Assembly: GCA_029204225.1 (NCBI GenBank)
Contig: CM055100.1
Span: 13,972,538-14,036,537, forward strand
Source: Diphasiastrum complanatum
Lineage: Eukaryota; Streptophyta; Lycopodiopsida; Lycopodiales; Lycopodiaceae
Reading direction: 5' to 3'
DNA: 64,000 bases
In this document: piece by piece, positions 36,105 through 46,690 of the stretch
Numbering within the stretch: the stretch's first letter is position 1
How the letters are laid out: every line of letters begins with the position of its first letter
Translations under genes and position numbers: made by a program
Notes under the pieces: model-generated
Database searches by the model: none
What the model saw: the letters and a program-made list of their open reading frames with translations, nothing else
What the model was told of the DNA's origin: nothing

Positions 36105-37997
36105 ATGATCCTAACCCAGATCAGCAGGATGTGGAAAGTATTGGTAGCATTGGCCTTTGCAGGTTTAGCTTTGTATTTGGGAGCAGATCCTTTTAAGCTA
36201 AGCTTCATAGCACAATTCCCAGATTTCCAGACTCTGTATGTGGAGCAGCCCACCTGGGCTGCTGCTTTCAGCTACCCCAAAGACAGCCACAACAAGCTCC
36301 AGAAAGCAGATTTGAGGTTTGTGAATGAGATCCATGGACCAGAAAGCATTGTTTTTGATGTACATGGAAGGGGTCCCTACACAGGCTTGAGTGATGGACG
36401 TATTGTCAGATGGGATGGGGCTGAGAAAGGTTGGAAAGATTTTGCCTACACCTCTCCAAATCGGTGAGATGGATCTAGTTTCCAATGCCGAGTATAATAT
36501 TTTTGGCTTGTCTCAAATTATAAGCTTCATGCTTGTTTAGCATTTGTTTGCAACATTTTTGCTCTTCTGTTTGTGCTTCGACTAGAGCTGCTATTAATTC
36601 AATAAGCAATTGTGTCATCCAGCTTGTGAAGGATGACTCTGGAAATATGTCAGAACAAACTGCAGTGCATTTGCTGTTTGCCAATAGCATCGTAGAACAG
36701 TGTACGATTATTACTACGGTGATCTGCCTCAGGCTTTCAGATTTGATTGAATTGATTTTATATTGCTTCTATGGTGCTGCTATTCTGACAGAAATTGATA
36801 CAATGACAGATCCGAGATATGCCAGCCTAAAATCCCTCCACAGCCCAACGTGGCATTTGAGCATGTGTGTGGGCGGCCTCTTGGATTGCGCTTCAGCAAG
36901 AAAACTGGGGAGCTATTCATAGCAGATGCATATCACGGGTTGTTGGTTGTGGGTCCAGATGGGGGATTGGCAAAATCTCTTGCTACGGAGGCTGAGGGTG
37001 AACCGTTCAAATTCACCAATGATCTCGACTTGGATGATGAAGGAAACGTTTATTTTACTGATAGCAGCACCAAATTCCAAAGAAGGTTGTCTAACCTGTT
37101 CAATTTGCCATGCATAATCTGCTTTTAATGCTCACGGGTTTTGGGTCTTGCAATTAGGGTCTAACATTCTGCAAAACGTAGATGCTGCTCAGGAATTTCT
37201 TTGCGGCTATAGTAGCAGGTGACAACACAGGCCGTCTCTTGAAATACAACCCATCCACCCAAGAAACCCGAGTGCTGCTTCGTGGGCTTCTATTTGCAAA
37301 CGGGGTGGCTCTTAGTAAAGACAAGTCCTTTTTAATTGTGGCTGAATCAACTGGCAGCAGGTATGAGGACAGTTTATCCTTTAACTCGGAGAACTACTTT
37401 TTTTTTTTTGTTGTTTATTTTAGCTCAGAGAACGGATCTTTGATCCATATTTTGCTGTTTTTGAAGCATACCTCTGTGTATTTGGGCTGGGAATATTGAG
37501 TTTTACATTAGACAACAAATTCATGATTCTAAAAACAATTTTTATGCCAGCCCACATTTTTTCTCAGAGCTGATTCATTAACTTTTGTTAGGAACTGGGC
37601 ATGTAGATTGCAGCGGTATTGGCTGAAGGGTGCAAAGGCTGGCACAGCGGAATTATTTGCTTTGCTGCCTGGATTTCCTGATAATGTTAGAAAGAATGAG
37701 GCAGGTGAGTTCTGGGTAGCTATTTATTGCCGTCGCAACCTCCGCCACCATATTTTGGGTCCTCGTCCTCTGCTCCGCAAACTTATCTTCAAGCTTCCAA
37801 TTCCACTCAAGTATCTTCCTGTATTTTACAATGGTAAGCCCCAGGGCATGGTGCTCAAGTACTCTGCTGATGGAGTTCTGGTGGACGTCTTGGAAGATGA
37901 CACAGGAAAAGTGGTGAAGTTTGTAAGTGAAGTGGAGGAGAGGGATGGAAAGTTATGGCTGGGAACTGTTCTCTTGCCTCACATAGCTGTCTTATGA
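36105..37997 (+). CDS. strictosidine synthase-like protein (SSL), four exons
   Basis: CDS join(36105..36463, 36810..37085, 37193..37360, 37607..37997), 397 residues. All three introns are GT-AG (donors GTGAGA, GTTGTC, GTATGA). The start at 36105 is the first ATG; an alternative at 36129 (Met9) places a cleaner signal anchor (WKVLVALAFAGLALYL, residues 10-25). The protein follows the SSL six-bladed beta-propeller: GPESIVFD, CGRPLGLRF (about 140-148), IADAYHGLLVVGPDGG, FTNDLDLDDEGNVYFTDSS (about 188-206), GDNTGRLLKY, FANGVALSKD, VAEST, LPGFPDNVR, GEFWVA and GKLWLGTVL near the end. Plant SSL proteins are membrane- or vacuole-directed hydrolase-like proteins; true alkaloid condensation is known only in a few lineages and is not claimed. 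No frameshift or stop; intact. Confidence 0.92.
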
Positions 37998-39585
37998 AAA
38001 CTTTTGCTTCCAATTTGTATCCAACCTGCATGTTTGCTCCAGATCTGACCTGGTATGAACCATTTTCAGATTAGGACTTTTAATTAGCACAGAGGCTTGA
38101 TTTTTTTTTGAGTTTTAGGTGAAATACTAAACTTCAAGCAACATCAAGAGACTGCAAAGATGAGCTGCTCACTTTAGAGGTTTTGATGTAGAAGGAGCAT
38201 GTACATGAGGATTTGAAATCTAGAATCAGATTTGATTTGCATGAAGTTTTATTTGGAAAAATGAGCTTCTGTTAAGAAAGGTTTGAGCAAAGTTATTGTC
38301 TTGATTTTGTAGCCCCCTCACTCGAGCTTGATGCAAAGCTAGAGATTGATTTTATATAGTACGTTCTTACCCCCCATCAAGTGGACATAAGGATAGTTTT
38401 CATTAAAATGCTTTCTTTCAAATTGATCCTTTGTTTGGTCCCATTGTAGAGCTGAGGCTTTTTTTTCCGAAGGGTTTCAGTGTCCTTTCATCCGGGAAGG
38501 GTCGATAATTTTAAGTGTCCTTCCATCCCCATTGACTCTCTATCCTAGGACCCCAAGTCAAAGAACTTTTGTTTGTATAGAATTGGATGCAAGATGAAGT
38601 AGGGCTCGCTGTCCCCATCTCGAATATGTGATCTATGGGGACTAATTTCATCTTGCATGGAATTGAAGGAATAGTAGGGTTTTTTAGTGCCATCAGTAAA
38701 AAGACGTTATACTCGTACTTTGGTTTGCAGTTTTGAGAAAAGCACTAGAAATTGTTACTTTTTGTTGCATAATCAATGTGAGAATTTTCACAAAATTCTG
38801 GGGGGCATGATAGTTGTAAGGCCCAAATTAGCCAAATAAGGTCCCAAAATTGTAGTAGAGTCACAAATGACCACTATATATAGCTGAGGTCGTGCTAAAT
38901 TTGGAGGCTATTGTTTATTTTGATAATTTTGAATTCTAAGTGTTTTATTGTGTTCTTGAAGCTTCTCTCTGAGAGCTTTTTTGAATGGAATGGTGGCCCA
39001 TGTGCTTACAATCACATGAGAGCTTAGATCATGCTCTAGCAACAGGCCCTATATTATGAATGATCATTAATGATGGATAAAGAATCCTTTGTCTATTTTG
39101 GTGAAGGTTTGCTGCATTTATCTATTTTCTTTATTTTTGACTAGTTTTCTTGATTTCTTGCATTTCCATTGTAATTTGATGTTCGTGAATGAATTAGATG
39201 TTTTAATGCTAAGGTTGGCACATGACAATTTTGGTCTTAGAGCATTAGATCCTTTCCCCACCAGATTTGGTGGTTCTCTCCAAGTTTGTTAGAGTTTTTC
39301 CCACTAGTTTTCTTGATATTCAATTTCTAGAATAATTTGGTTCCATTTTTTACCGAGTAATCTTCATTTTAAAAAAAAAAAATATTTTCTTGTTTTAGAT
39401 CAGTAGCCCTCTCTCTTAGCTTTCTGGAGGTACTGAATTTTCTAACTTGGAGCTACAATGACCAAGTTATGGCCATTTTAGTGCTTTCTTTCCAATTTTA
39501 GTTATTAATAGTTTTTGCAGTTTATTTTTCTCCATCATTGGTTGTGCTTTTGGCCGAATTTTGAGCAAACCAACAATCCTGCCAA
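37998..39585. other. 3' flank of the SSL gene and old repeat
   Basis: No gene. The first few hundred bases are presumably 3' UTR. A poly-A run lies at 39370-39381. I see no other structure I can support. Confidence 0.5.
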
Positions 39586-40748
39586 TGTAGAAAAATCAGC
39601 ATCTACATACAAAATGAGATGCAAACTCTAAGAGATACTGATCAAACATGAACCAAAACATAAAATATGGTTTCTTTCCGTACAATAACAATACCCTATT
39701 GTATTTCACACATGTGGAACAAAAAAAATCCAAATATGAGCATTCTACACACAAGATTACAAGATATCACCAAGATAGTGCACCAATGAGTAGTAGAACC
39801 CAAAGGGAACCATGTATAATGATGAAATGAGAGAGAAGAGAGAAGATGTGTCTCTCTACGAGTTACATCCTTTTATAGAGTGTCCAGACCCTATCTGGCC
39901 ACTTGGCTTTCCCTCCAAAATGTAAACCTTACTATTTCTAGGTCTAGATTCAATGTACCCAAAGTTCAAATTTGAATCTCTCTCAAACTCGACTACCAAC
40001 TTTCCCACTGTTAGAGGGTTTGCGGACAAGGCAACCCTAACCCTAGTTAATAAGTGAGAGGGATTTGGCACTCTGCGTGTGTAAGTCCAACCCAATGATC
40101 ACATAGTTATTTAATTATTAGAATGTTAATAAAAGGACTTTAGGCCTTTTTGCAGGACTTTTAATGTCGCAGGGCCTAAATTTCAAGTTAGTGAATAAAG
40201 TTGGGTTTCCCTCCAATTTGATGGTTCCCACACTTTTTTAAATTTGAATAAAAAGAGAGGCAAGACTGGACCAATAGGATTCAGAGGCCAGGGTCCTCCT
40301 CTCTACTATAAAAAGGGGCCAACTCGAGTTGCTCCTCATGTTCATTTCCTCATTTCAATAAAGCAGATTGGTTCTCTTTAGAAATGGATTGATGAATGTC
40401 CTACTTTTCTTCCCTTTTCCTCCATTTCTCATGCTTTCTTTGGATTTTGCTAATTGTTGGATCTGATCATTATTGGGATTGCTATTTCTTATGCTTTTTG
40501 TGAGAGAGAAAGGGAGAAATAGAAGAGTAAGTTTCTATCATTGTTGTGGATTTAGGGTTAATGGATGTAGTGTTAATGCTTAGTGTTAATGGATGTAGTG
40601 TTAGATCTTCCATTCATGTTGAAATCTGAACTAAACTATCGCTCTCATGGGAACGAACCTCCGCGTGACAACTAACTCCGTCTCTTTGATGCTAGATTGA
40701 CTAGATCTTGGATTCAGGTTAGGCAAGGAAAGAAACCCACTACAATTT

Positions 40749-40765
40749 TGGCGCCGTTGTCGGGG
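40749..40765 (+). other. primer-binding site of element F
   Basis: TGGCGCCGTTGTCGGGG, four bases after the LTR end. This closely matches the primer site common in Tat/Athila-type gypsy elements, thought to pair with aspartate tRNA. Confidence 0.8.
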
Positions 40766-40942
40766 AGCTACGTCAATTTTTCAGTTTGCAGCATGTTTGG
40801 CTGATGGTTAGCTTGCATTAGGCATCTTGTCGTGGCATGCTAGAGTTAGCTTTGTATTATGGATGTGATTTGTGAGAGTTATGTTCAAAAATGTTCAAAA
40901 ACTAAGTGGTGACTATATTTTCTATTTAGTGGTGACAAATTT

Positions 40943-41224
40943 TTGAAAATGTCAAAAAAAGGAAATTCTGCAGTTACCTTGTCGTTAGCTTCAACAATGT
41001 CATTGCTAGCAGGTGCACCTATCTACAAGGATCAACATCAACAAGCATTATCTTGGGATCTTTTTTTGGATGGTTCCGACTACCCATTTGTCACTGCACA
41101 AGGTTATCATGAATGGCCACCGGACCCATATGACTATTCAAGCGTCGAGGTTGGTGTCGTGGACCGCCACCAGTTTTGGTGGGGGATACTGTTGGAGGGT
41201 TTGCGGATCCCAAGGCAATCCTAA
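40943..41224 (+). CDS. element F residual gag-like open frame
   Basis: A 93-codon frame starting MKMSKKGNSAVTLSLAS and rich in Tyr/Trp/Pro toward the end (EWPPDPYDYSS). Its last ten or so codons run into the 3' LTR, so its C-terminus is set by the deletion that made the element. It is probably the first part of a gag gene, kept because it lies next to the packaging region. I recognise no domain. Confidence 0.35.
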   Translation: MKMSKKGNSAVTLSLASTMSLLAGAPIYKDQHQQALSWDLFLDGSDYPFVTAQGYHEWPPDPYDYSSVEVGVVDRHQFWWGILLEGLRIPRQS

Positions 41225-42096
41225 CCCTAGTTAATAAGTGAGAGGGATTTGGCACCCTGCGTGTGTAAGTCCAACCCAATAATCACATAGTTATTTGATT
41301 AATTAGAATGTTAATAAAAGGACTTTAGGCCTTTTTGCGGGACTTTTAATGTCGCAGGGCCTAAATGTCAAGTTAGTGAATAAAGTTGGGTTTCCCTCCA
41401 ATTTTGATGGTTCTCACACTTTTTTAAATTTGAAAGAAAAGAGAGGCAAGACTGGACCAATAGGATTTAGAGGCCAGGGTCCTTCTCTCTACTATAAAAA
41501 GGGACCAACTCGAGTTGCTCCTCATGTTCATTTTCTCATTTCACTAAAGCAGATTGGTTCTCTTTAGAAATGGATTGATGAAGGTCCTTGCTTTTCCTCT
41601 TTTTTCCTCCATTTCTCATGCTTTCTTTGGATTTTGCTAATTGTTGGATCTGATCATTATTGGGATTGCTATTTCTTATGCTTTTTGTGAGAGAGAAAGG
41701 GAGAGAGAGAAGAGTAAGTTTCTATCATTGTTGTGGATTTAGGGTTAATGGAAGTAGGGTTAATGGATGTAGTGTTAATGCTTAGTGTTAATGGATGTAG
41801 TGTTAGATCCTCCATTCATGTTGAAATCTGAACTAAACTATCGCTCTCATGGGAACGAACCTCCGCGTGACAACTAACTCCGTCTCTTTGATGCTAGATT
41901 GACTAGATCTTGGATTCAGGTTAGGCAAGGAAAGAAACCCACTACACCGACACTTTCAAAAAGTGTTTATTGAATGTATTTTAAACTAATATAACTTCAA
42001 AAAGTTTATTTCTAAGTCTAAAATGAGTTTTGGCCTCTTATTGACAATTTACCAAAATGTGACTAAACTAGACTAAACTAGTTGAAATCTCTCACA

Positions 42097-43262
42097 TAAC
42101 AAATGCATCCAACACCCTTAAGTCCTTGAGGTTTGGCTTCATCCCATACAAGACTTCGAATGGTGTTTTCCCTTCAATAGAGCTACATGGAATTCTATTC
42201 ATCATAAGGTTAGCACAAGCAAGAACTTCTCCCCAAAAAGATTTTGGTAAACATGCATCAATCCTTAAGTCTTTAGAACATTTACATAATGTCCTATTCC
42301 TCTTCTCGACTACCCCATTTTGTTGAGGGGTATAGGGACAAGACAATTCTTTCTTAATCTCTGTGATGGAACTTGAGAAGGGATTCTTATGTGCTTTTGA
42401 GAGAGCACATGTTTCACACACTTTCTCTTCTTTTGCCAAGGATCTTGGAAGTCCTAAGGCAAGTTCCTCCTTGCACATGACCTCCATGGAATTTGAGTTG
42501 ATGTGGCCAAGTCTCTTGTGCCATAGAACATGGTTAGATAGCTTGGTCTCCTCGGCTAGCATCACAATATTAACATCCACATAGGCATCTAGCTTGAACA
42601 ATCTTCCAAACCTTATGCATCTAGCAAGGATGTTGCCATCCTTCTTGATGTTACATGCATTTGTGATGAACTTCACAATAAAACCATTGCCTAAAGCAAT
42701 TGTCTTACACTATGCAAGTTTTTAGTGATCCTAGTAATGTAAAGTACTCCATCAATCATGATCTTCCTTGAAGATCCCAAGCATAGAGGTATGGATCCTA
42801 TGCCTTCTACCTTACAAGCATAATTATCTGCTGTAAAAATTGTCTTGATAGGTCCATCATAGGTAGATAAGGTTGAAAAATACTCCCTTTTACTTGTCAT
42901 GTGGGAGCTAGACCCACTATCTATCCACCAAGGGTCTTCACCTCTTATGCTTGAAGATGAGAAACTTGACATCATGAGTGAATCTTCATGAGAGCTCTCC
43001 CCTTCCTCTTGGACAGCTTGACTTTGAGCTTGCTTTCTCTTGAAGTACTCCAAGGCATAGTGCCCCATCTTGCTACAAAAGTAGCACTTGATCTTTGACT
43101 TATCCTTATTTGGCTTGCTCAAGCTTGGACTTGAAGATCCTACTTGATCTTCACCTCTGACTTGGTTCTTCTTGAATAGAGCACCTTTGCCTTTGGATTT
43201 GCTCTTGCTCTTGGTGAAAAGAGCCTTGTCATCTCCATCATTGAGGGAGAGCTTCTCCATCC
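42097..43262 (-). pseudogene. copia gag-protease-integrase fragment next to a family-C LTR
   Basis: Minus-strand copia. Gag end with a Lys/Ser-rich linker, a zinc knuckle CYFCSKMGHYALEYF in which the last Cys is Tyr (about 43085), protease WIDSGSSSHM (about 42900), HSVRQLL, then after a frameshift the integrase zinc region (WHKRLGHINS, CETCALSKAH) and integrase tail (QQNGVVEKRNRTL, then GKTPFEVLYGMKPNLKDLRV). The integrase core between zinc region and tail is shortened by a deletion: the alanine-his box at HKNPF runs into KKELSCPYTPQ. It ends against the LTR at 42096 without RT. Confidence 0.85.
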
Positions 43263-43341
43263 TTGACTAATCCATGCGTAAGAAATTTACTCTGGGAGAG
43301 GGCGAACAGAAGCCAACTGTAGCAGCACTAGTCATTTTCAA

Positions 43342-44531
43342 ATGAGAAAGTTGAATAGAAGCAAGCAAGGGATATTAGGTATACCTCCATTTTCAAACAA
43401 GTTTATGGTTTCTAGAGATATCATTTTTGATGAGGATAAGATGCATAAGCTTGTTGATGGCTTAATCAAATCACCTATCAAGAGGGAGGTGGCCGAGGAT
43501 CAAGATAATCTAGATCATGAGGAGGAGCTAGAGCCAAGTGAACCAATCACTCCAAGAAGATCATCAAGGATAAGAATGGAGCCATTGAGGCCACATGCCA
43601 AGACAAGGGCAAGCAAGCCGAGGGTAATCCATCTTCATCCTTTGCACTCATTTCAAGTTTCGAAGAACCTTCATGTGTAAAAGATGCATTGACTTCAAAG
43701 GAATAGTTTTAAACTATGTTAGATGGATACAATGCTTTGTTGGAGAATGGCACATGGATCCTCTTAGAATGTGATTGGATGTAAATGGGTTTTTTAAGCT
43801 AAAACTCAATATGGATGGAAGTGTAAGCAAACACAAGGCAAGGTTAGTTGCCAAAGTATATGCTCAAGAAAAAGGCATACATTATGAAGAAACCTTTGCA
43901 ACTTTGGCCAAGATGGCCACAATAATGTTACTTCTTGCACTTGCTTCACATTTTGGTTGAATGCTCTTTTCAATGGATGTGTCTCATGCATTCTTAAATG
44001 GTTATTTGGAAGAAGATATTTTCATGGAGCAACCCCAGGGCTTCATCAAGCTTAGGATGGAGGGTAAAGTATGTCATCTTCAAAGGAGCTTATATGGTTT
44101 GAAGCAAGCATCAGGGTCTTGGAATTCAAAACTTCATGATTTCTTGATTTCTATTGGATTCACTCAAAGTGAATGTGATCCAAGTTTGTACATAATGTAT
44201 GATGTAAATGGCATTGTACTTTTTATTGATTTATGTAGATGATATCCTTCTTAGTGGTGATAACATTGATGATATTGAGAAAACTTAGAAAAATCTATCT
44301 CTAGAATTTAAGATGGTAGATCTTGGTCAACTTCACTTCATATTGGACATAGAAGTACTTAGAGGTTTGGATTTCATCTTCATTAGTCAATCTAAGTATG
44401 CTCAAAGTTTTCTCAATAGATTCAAGATGCAAGATTGCAAGCATGTAGAAACACCAGTGGAGCAAGATGTAAAAGTGCTCAATAAAAGTGATGAACCATC
44501 CTTTATGGACATCACTCTTTATAGACATTGA
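43342..44531 (+). pseudogene. copia reverse transcriptase fragment
   Basis: Plus strand: DIIFDEDKM, RRSSRIRMEPL, then after stops [74 protein letters not shown], a broken LFIDLCR/YVDD region at about 44235, then MVDLGQLHFILDIEV, QSKYAQSFLNRFKM and TPVEQD. RNase H is missing. It ends at 44531 against an opposite copia fragment. Confidence 0.85.
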
Positions 44532-45020
44532 CCTTTGCGGCCCATCTGCAGGTGATTCAGGTATCGTGGAAATGTAATTCCCTTCATCAAAGAGCCGCCT
44601 AGCCCACAATGGAAGTGGCTTTCCTTGTGGTGCCGTGACAGACTTGCTTTCAATTTTCTCCTCCTCATTCTTTGAGGTATCCTCCTCCTTCAAAGGAATA
44701 CTAGCCATTGGGTAAGGCACTTGGTGGTGGGCTATTTTTTTGTTTGATGATAGAGTGGCATGGCCATTTCCTGCCACTGAATGTGGTCCTTCAACAAAAA
44801 CAACATCTGAACTGATAAGTATTATCTTTGCCTCTTTGTCATAGATTCTATATGCCTTTGATTCATCACTATAACCCAAGAAAATACATAATCTGCTTTT
44901 GAAATCGAACTTCTTGCGATCAGAATCTGGTACATGTGCATAACATTCTGATCCAAAGACTCGAAAATGAGCAATTGAAGGTTTCTTGCCACAATGGGTC
45001 TCATGAGGTGTCATGACCAA
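44532..45020 (-). pseudogene. copia integrase C-terminal fragment
   Basis: The minus strand reads KKPSIAHFRVFGSECYAHVP, DSDRKKFDFKSRLCIFLGY, then SKAYRIYDKEAK, ISSDVVFVE: the C-terminal half of copia integrase, followed by an acidic linker toward RT. Both ends are abrupt junctions with plus-strand copia sequence. Confidence 0.85.
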
Positions 45021-46275
45021 TACAAACTAGGTCCATTAGTGGTTGTTACTATTTCATCACATTCATTGATGACTATAGTAGACATATCTAGATTTATTTC
45101 ATAAGCAAGAAATCTGATGCTTTTGCCAAGTTTAGAGAGTTCAAGGCTCTAGTTGAAAAACAAATAAGTTGTTATATTAAGACCCTCAGATCAGATGGCG
45201 GCGGTGAGTATTTTTTAATAGAGTTTATAAATTTTTGCAAGGATCAGGGGATCAAGAGACAAACTGCTACACCCTATTCACCACAACAGAATGGAGTTGC
45301 AAAATGGAAAAACAGATCCATTGTGGAGATGGCTAGGGCAATGCTTAAGAGCAAGGGCTTGCCAAATACTTTCTGGGCAGAAGCATGCAACACAACTACT
45401 CATATCTTGAATCGGTGTCCTACAAAGTACGTGGAGGGTAAGACACCTTATGAAGCTTTTACTGGAAAGAAACCTAATGTTTTTCATTTACGAGTATTTG
45501 GTTGTGATGCTTATGCTCATGTGCCTGATGAAAAATGCTTCTTGGTTTCCAATGGAAGGCTCGAACTTGAGACCAAATAAACTTTGGATGTCAAGCGTTA
45601 ACCAATTGTGCCTGATGAAAAATGAAAGAAGCTGGATGCAAAAGCTGTTAAGTGTATTTTCCTTGGATATGATGAAAGAGCCAAGGCATACAGGATGTAT
45701 GACACAAATGCACAAAAGATCGTGATTTCCAAAGATGCTACTTTTGATGAGATGGGTCAAAATGACCAAATAAAATTGACATTTGATTCCTTTGATGATA
45801 AAGCTAAAGTATAGATGAAGGAAGAAGTTGGTGTTGATATGGAAGCGCCAATGGAAAAAGACAGGGTTAATAATGAGACTCCTAGGAGAATGCCTAAGTG
45901 GTACTTGTCAGTAACAAGTGATGCTAATAAGGGAGATACTTTCGAATCAAGTGAGCAGGGAGAGCTTAGAAGATCAAGTAGAAATCGAAAACCTCCTGCA
46001 AGATTAGAGATGAATGGGCTCTGTGCTCAAGGCTCAAGAACCAAAAACTTTTGATGAAGCAAAGGAGCACAAGGAGTGGCGTGCAGCTATGGAAACAGAA
46101 ATGGAAGCCATATCGAAAAATAGAACGTGGAATTTGGAAGCCTATCACTTGCAAATGGATTTATAAGATCAAATATGGAGCATATGAGCAACTCAACAAG
46201 TAAAAAGCACGGTTGGTTGCGAGAGGATTTGAGCAACAAGAAGATATTGATTTTGAGGAAACCTTCGCACCCATC
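45021..46275 (+). pseudogene. copia integrase to RT-start fragment
   Basis: Plus strand: YYFITFIDDYSR, KFREFKALVEKQ, TLRSDGGGEYF, ATPYSPQQNGVAKWKNRS, FWAEACNTTTHILNRCP, HLRVFGCDAYAHVPDE, then after a shift KCIFLGYDERAKAYRMYD, VISKDATFDE, RRMPKWYLSVTS, RRSSRNRKPPARLE and WRAAMETEMEAISKNRTW. It breaks off at the start of RT near ETFAPII (46275). Several frameshifts. Confidence 0.85.
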
Positions 46276-46690
46276 ATCATTGGACCCCTAGATTGCGCCT
46301 CTCATCATGATTGGACCTCACGATTTTCACCTCACAATTTGATTGGGCCTCATGATGTGCACCACTAAAGATGATTGGTCCACATTTAATGCACCTTTTA
46401 AAGTGATTGACCATGTGATCTATGCCTCTAAATGTGATTGGGCCAAATAGATGCATTTCAATCCTAACATCATGTGACAAATGTCACTATCGCACTAGAT
46501 CTCAATTTTGATGCCTATTGACTATACAAACTCAACATAAATGAACTAAAATGATTAGGCCTACCCTTCACACGTGGGAACGTGCTCCACACGTGTGAGA
46601 TTTTCAAATGTACATGAAAGTATAAACTAATCAAGCTAGATTTTGAGTATAAACTAATCAAGCTAGATTTTGTGTAATAGAGTTCATCTT
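46276..46690. repeat. repeat-derived region with GATTGG(G/A)CC motifs
   Basis: Repeated short boxes ATGATTGGACC, TTTGATTGGGCC, GATGATTGGTCC and TGTGATTGGGCC occur within 200 bp. 46499-46690 is an inverted match to 26780-26960 (ACTTTCATGTACAT, GTGTGGAGCA and AGGCCTAATT boxes), so it is a dispersed repeat. Confidence 0.6.

Larger units (their letters stand above)
40009..41946 (+). mobile_element. element F: non-autonomous gypsy (TRIM/LARD-like), 1938 bp
   Basis: Two LTRs (40009-40744, 736 bp; 41190-41946, 757 bp) around 445 bp. TSD CCCAC (40004-40008) against CCGAC (41947-41951), one mismatch, inside a family-C LTR. The primer site TGGCGCCGTTGTCGGGG starts at 40749, the type used by Tat/Athila-like gypsy elements. 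The purine tract GGTGGGGGATAC ends at 41189. The only coding is a short gag-like start (below). Its LTR is the same as that of gypsy G at 30530-31259, so G or a relative is its likely helper. Confidence 0.9.
39586..42096 (-). repeat. family-C copia LTR, split by element F
   Basis: Minus-strand LTR from 42096 (TGTGAGAGATTTCAAC) leftward to 39586 (TTTTTCTACA on the minus strand), interrupted at 40008/41952 by element F. Joined, it is about 570 bp. It keeps the CTCATTTCAT...TATAC and CACCAA(T)GAGTAGTAGAACCC boxes. It lies directly next to the copia pol frame at 42097, with no polypurine tract between. Confidence 0.8.

Noticed and set aside
36533-36922. 129-codon plus-strand frame within the SSL gene
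   Set aside because: It covers intron 1 and part of exon 2 in the wrong frame.
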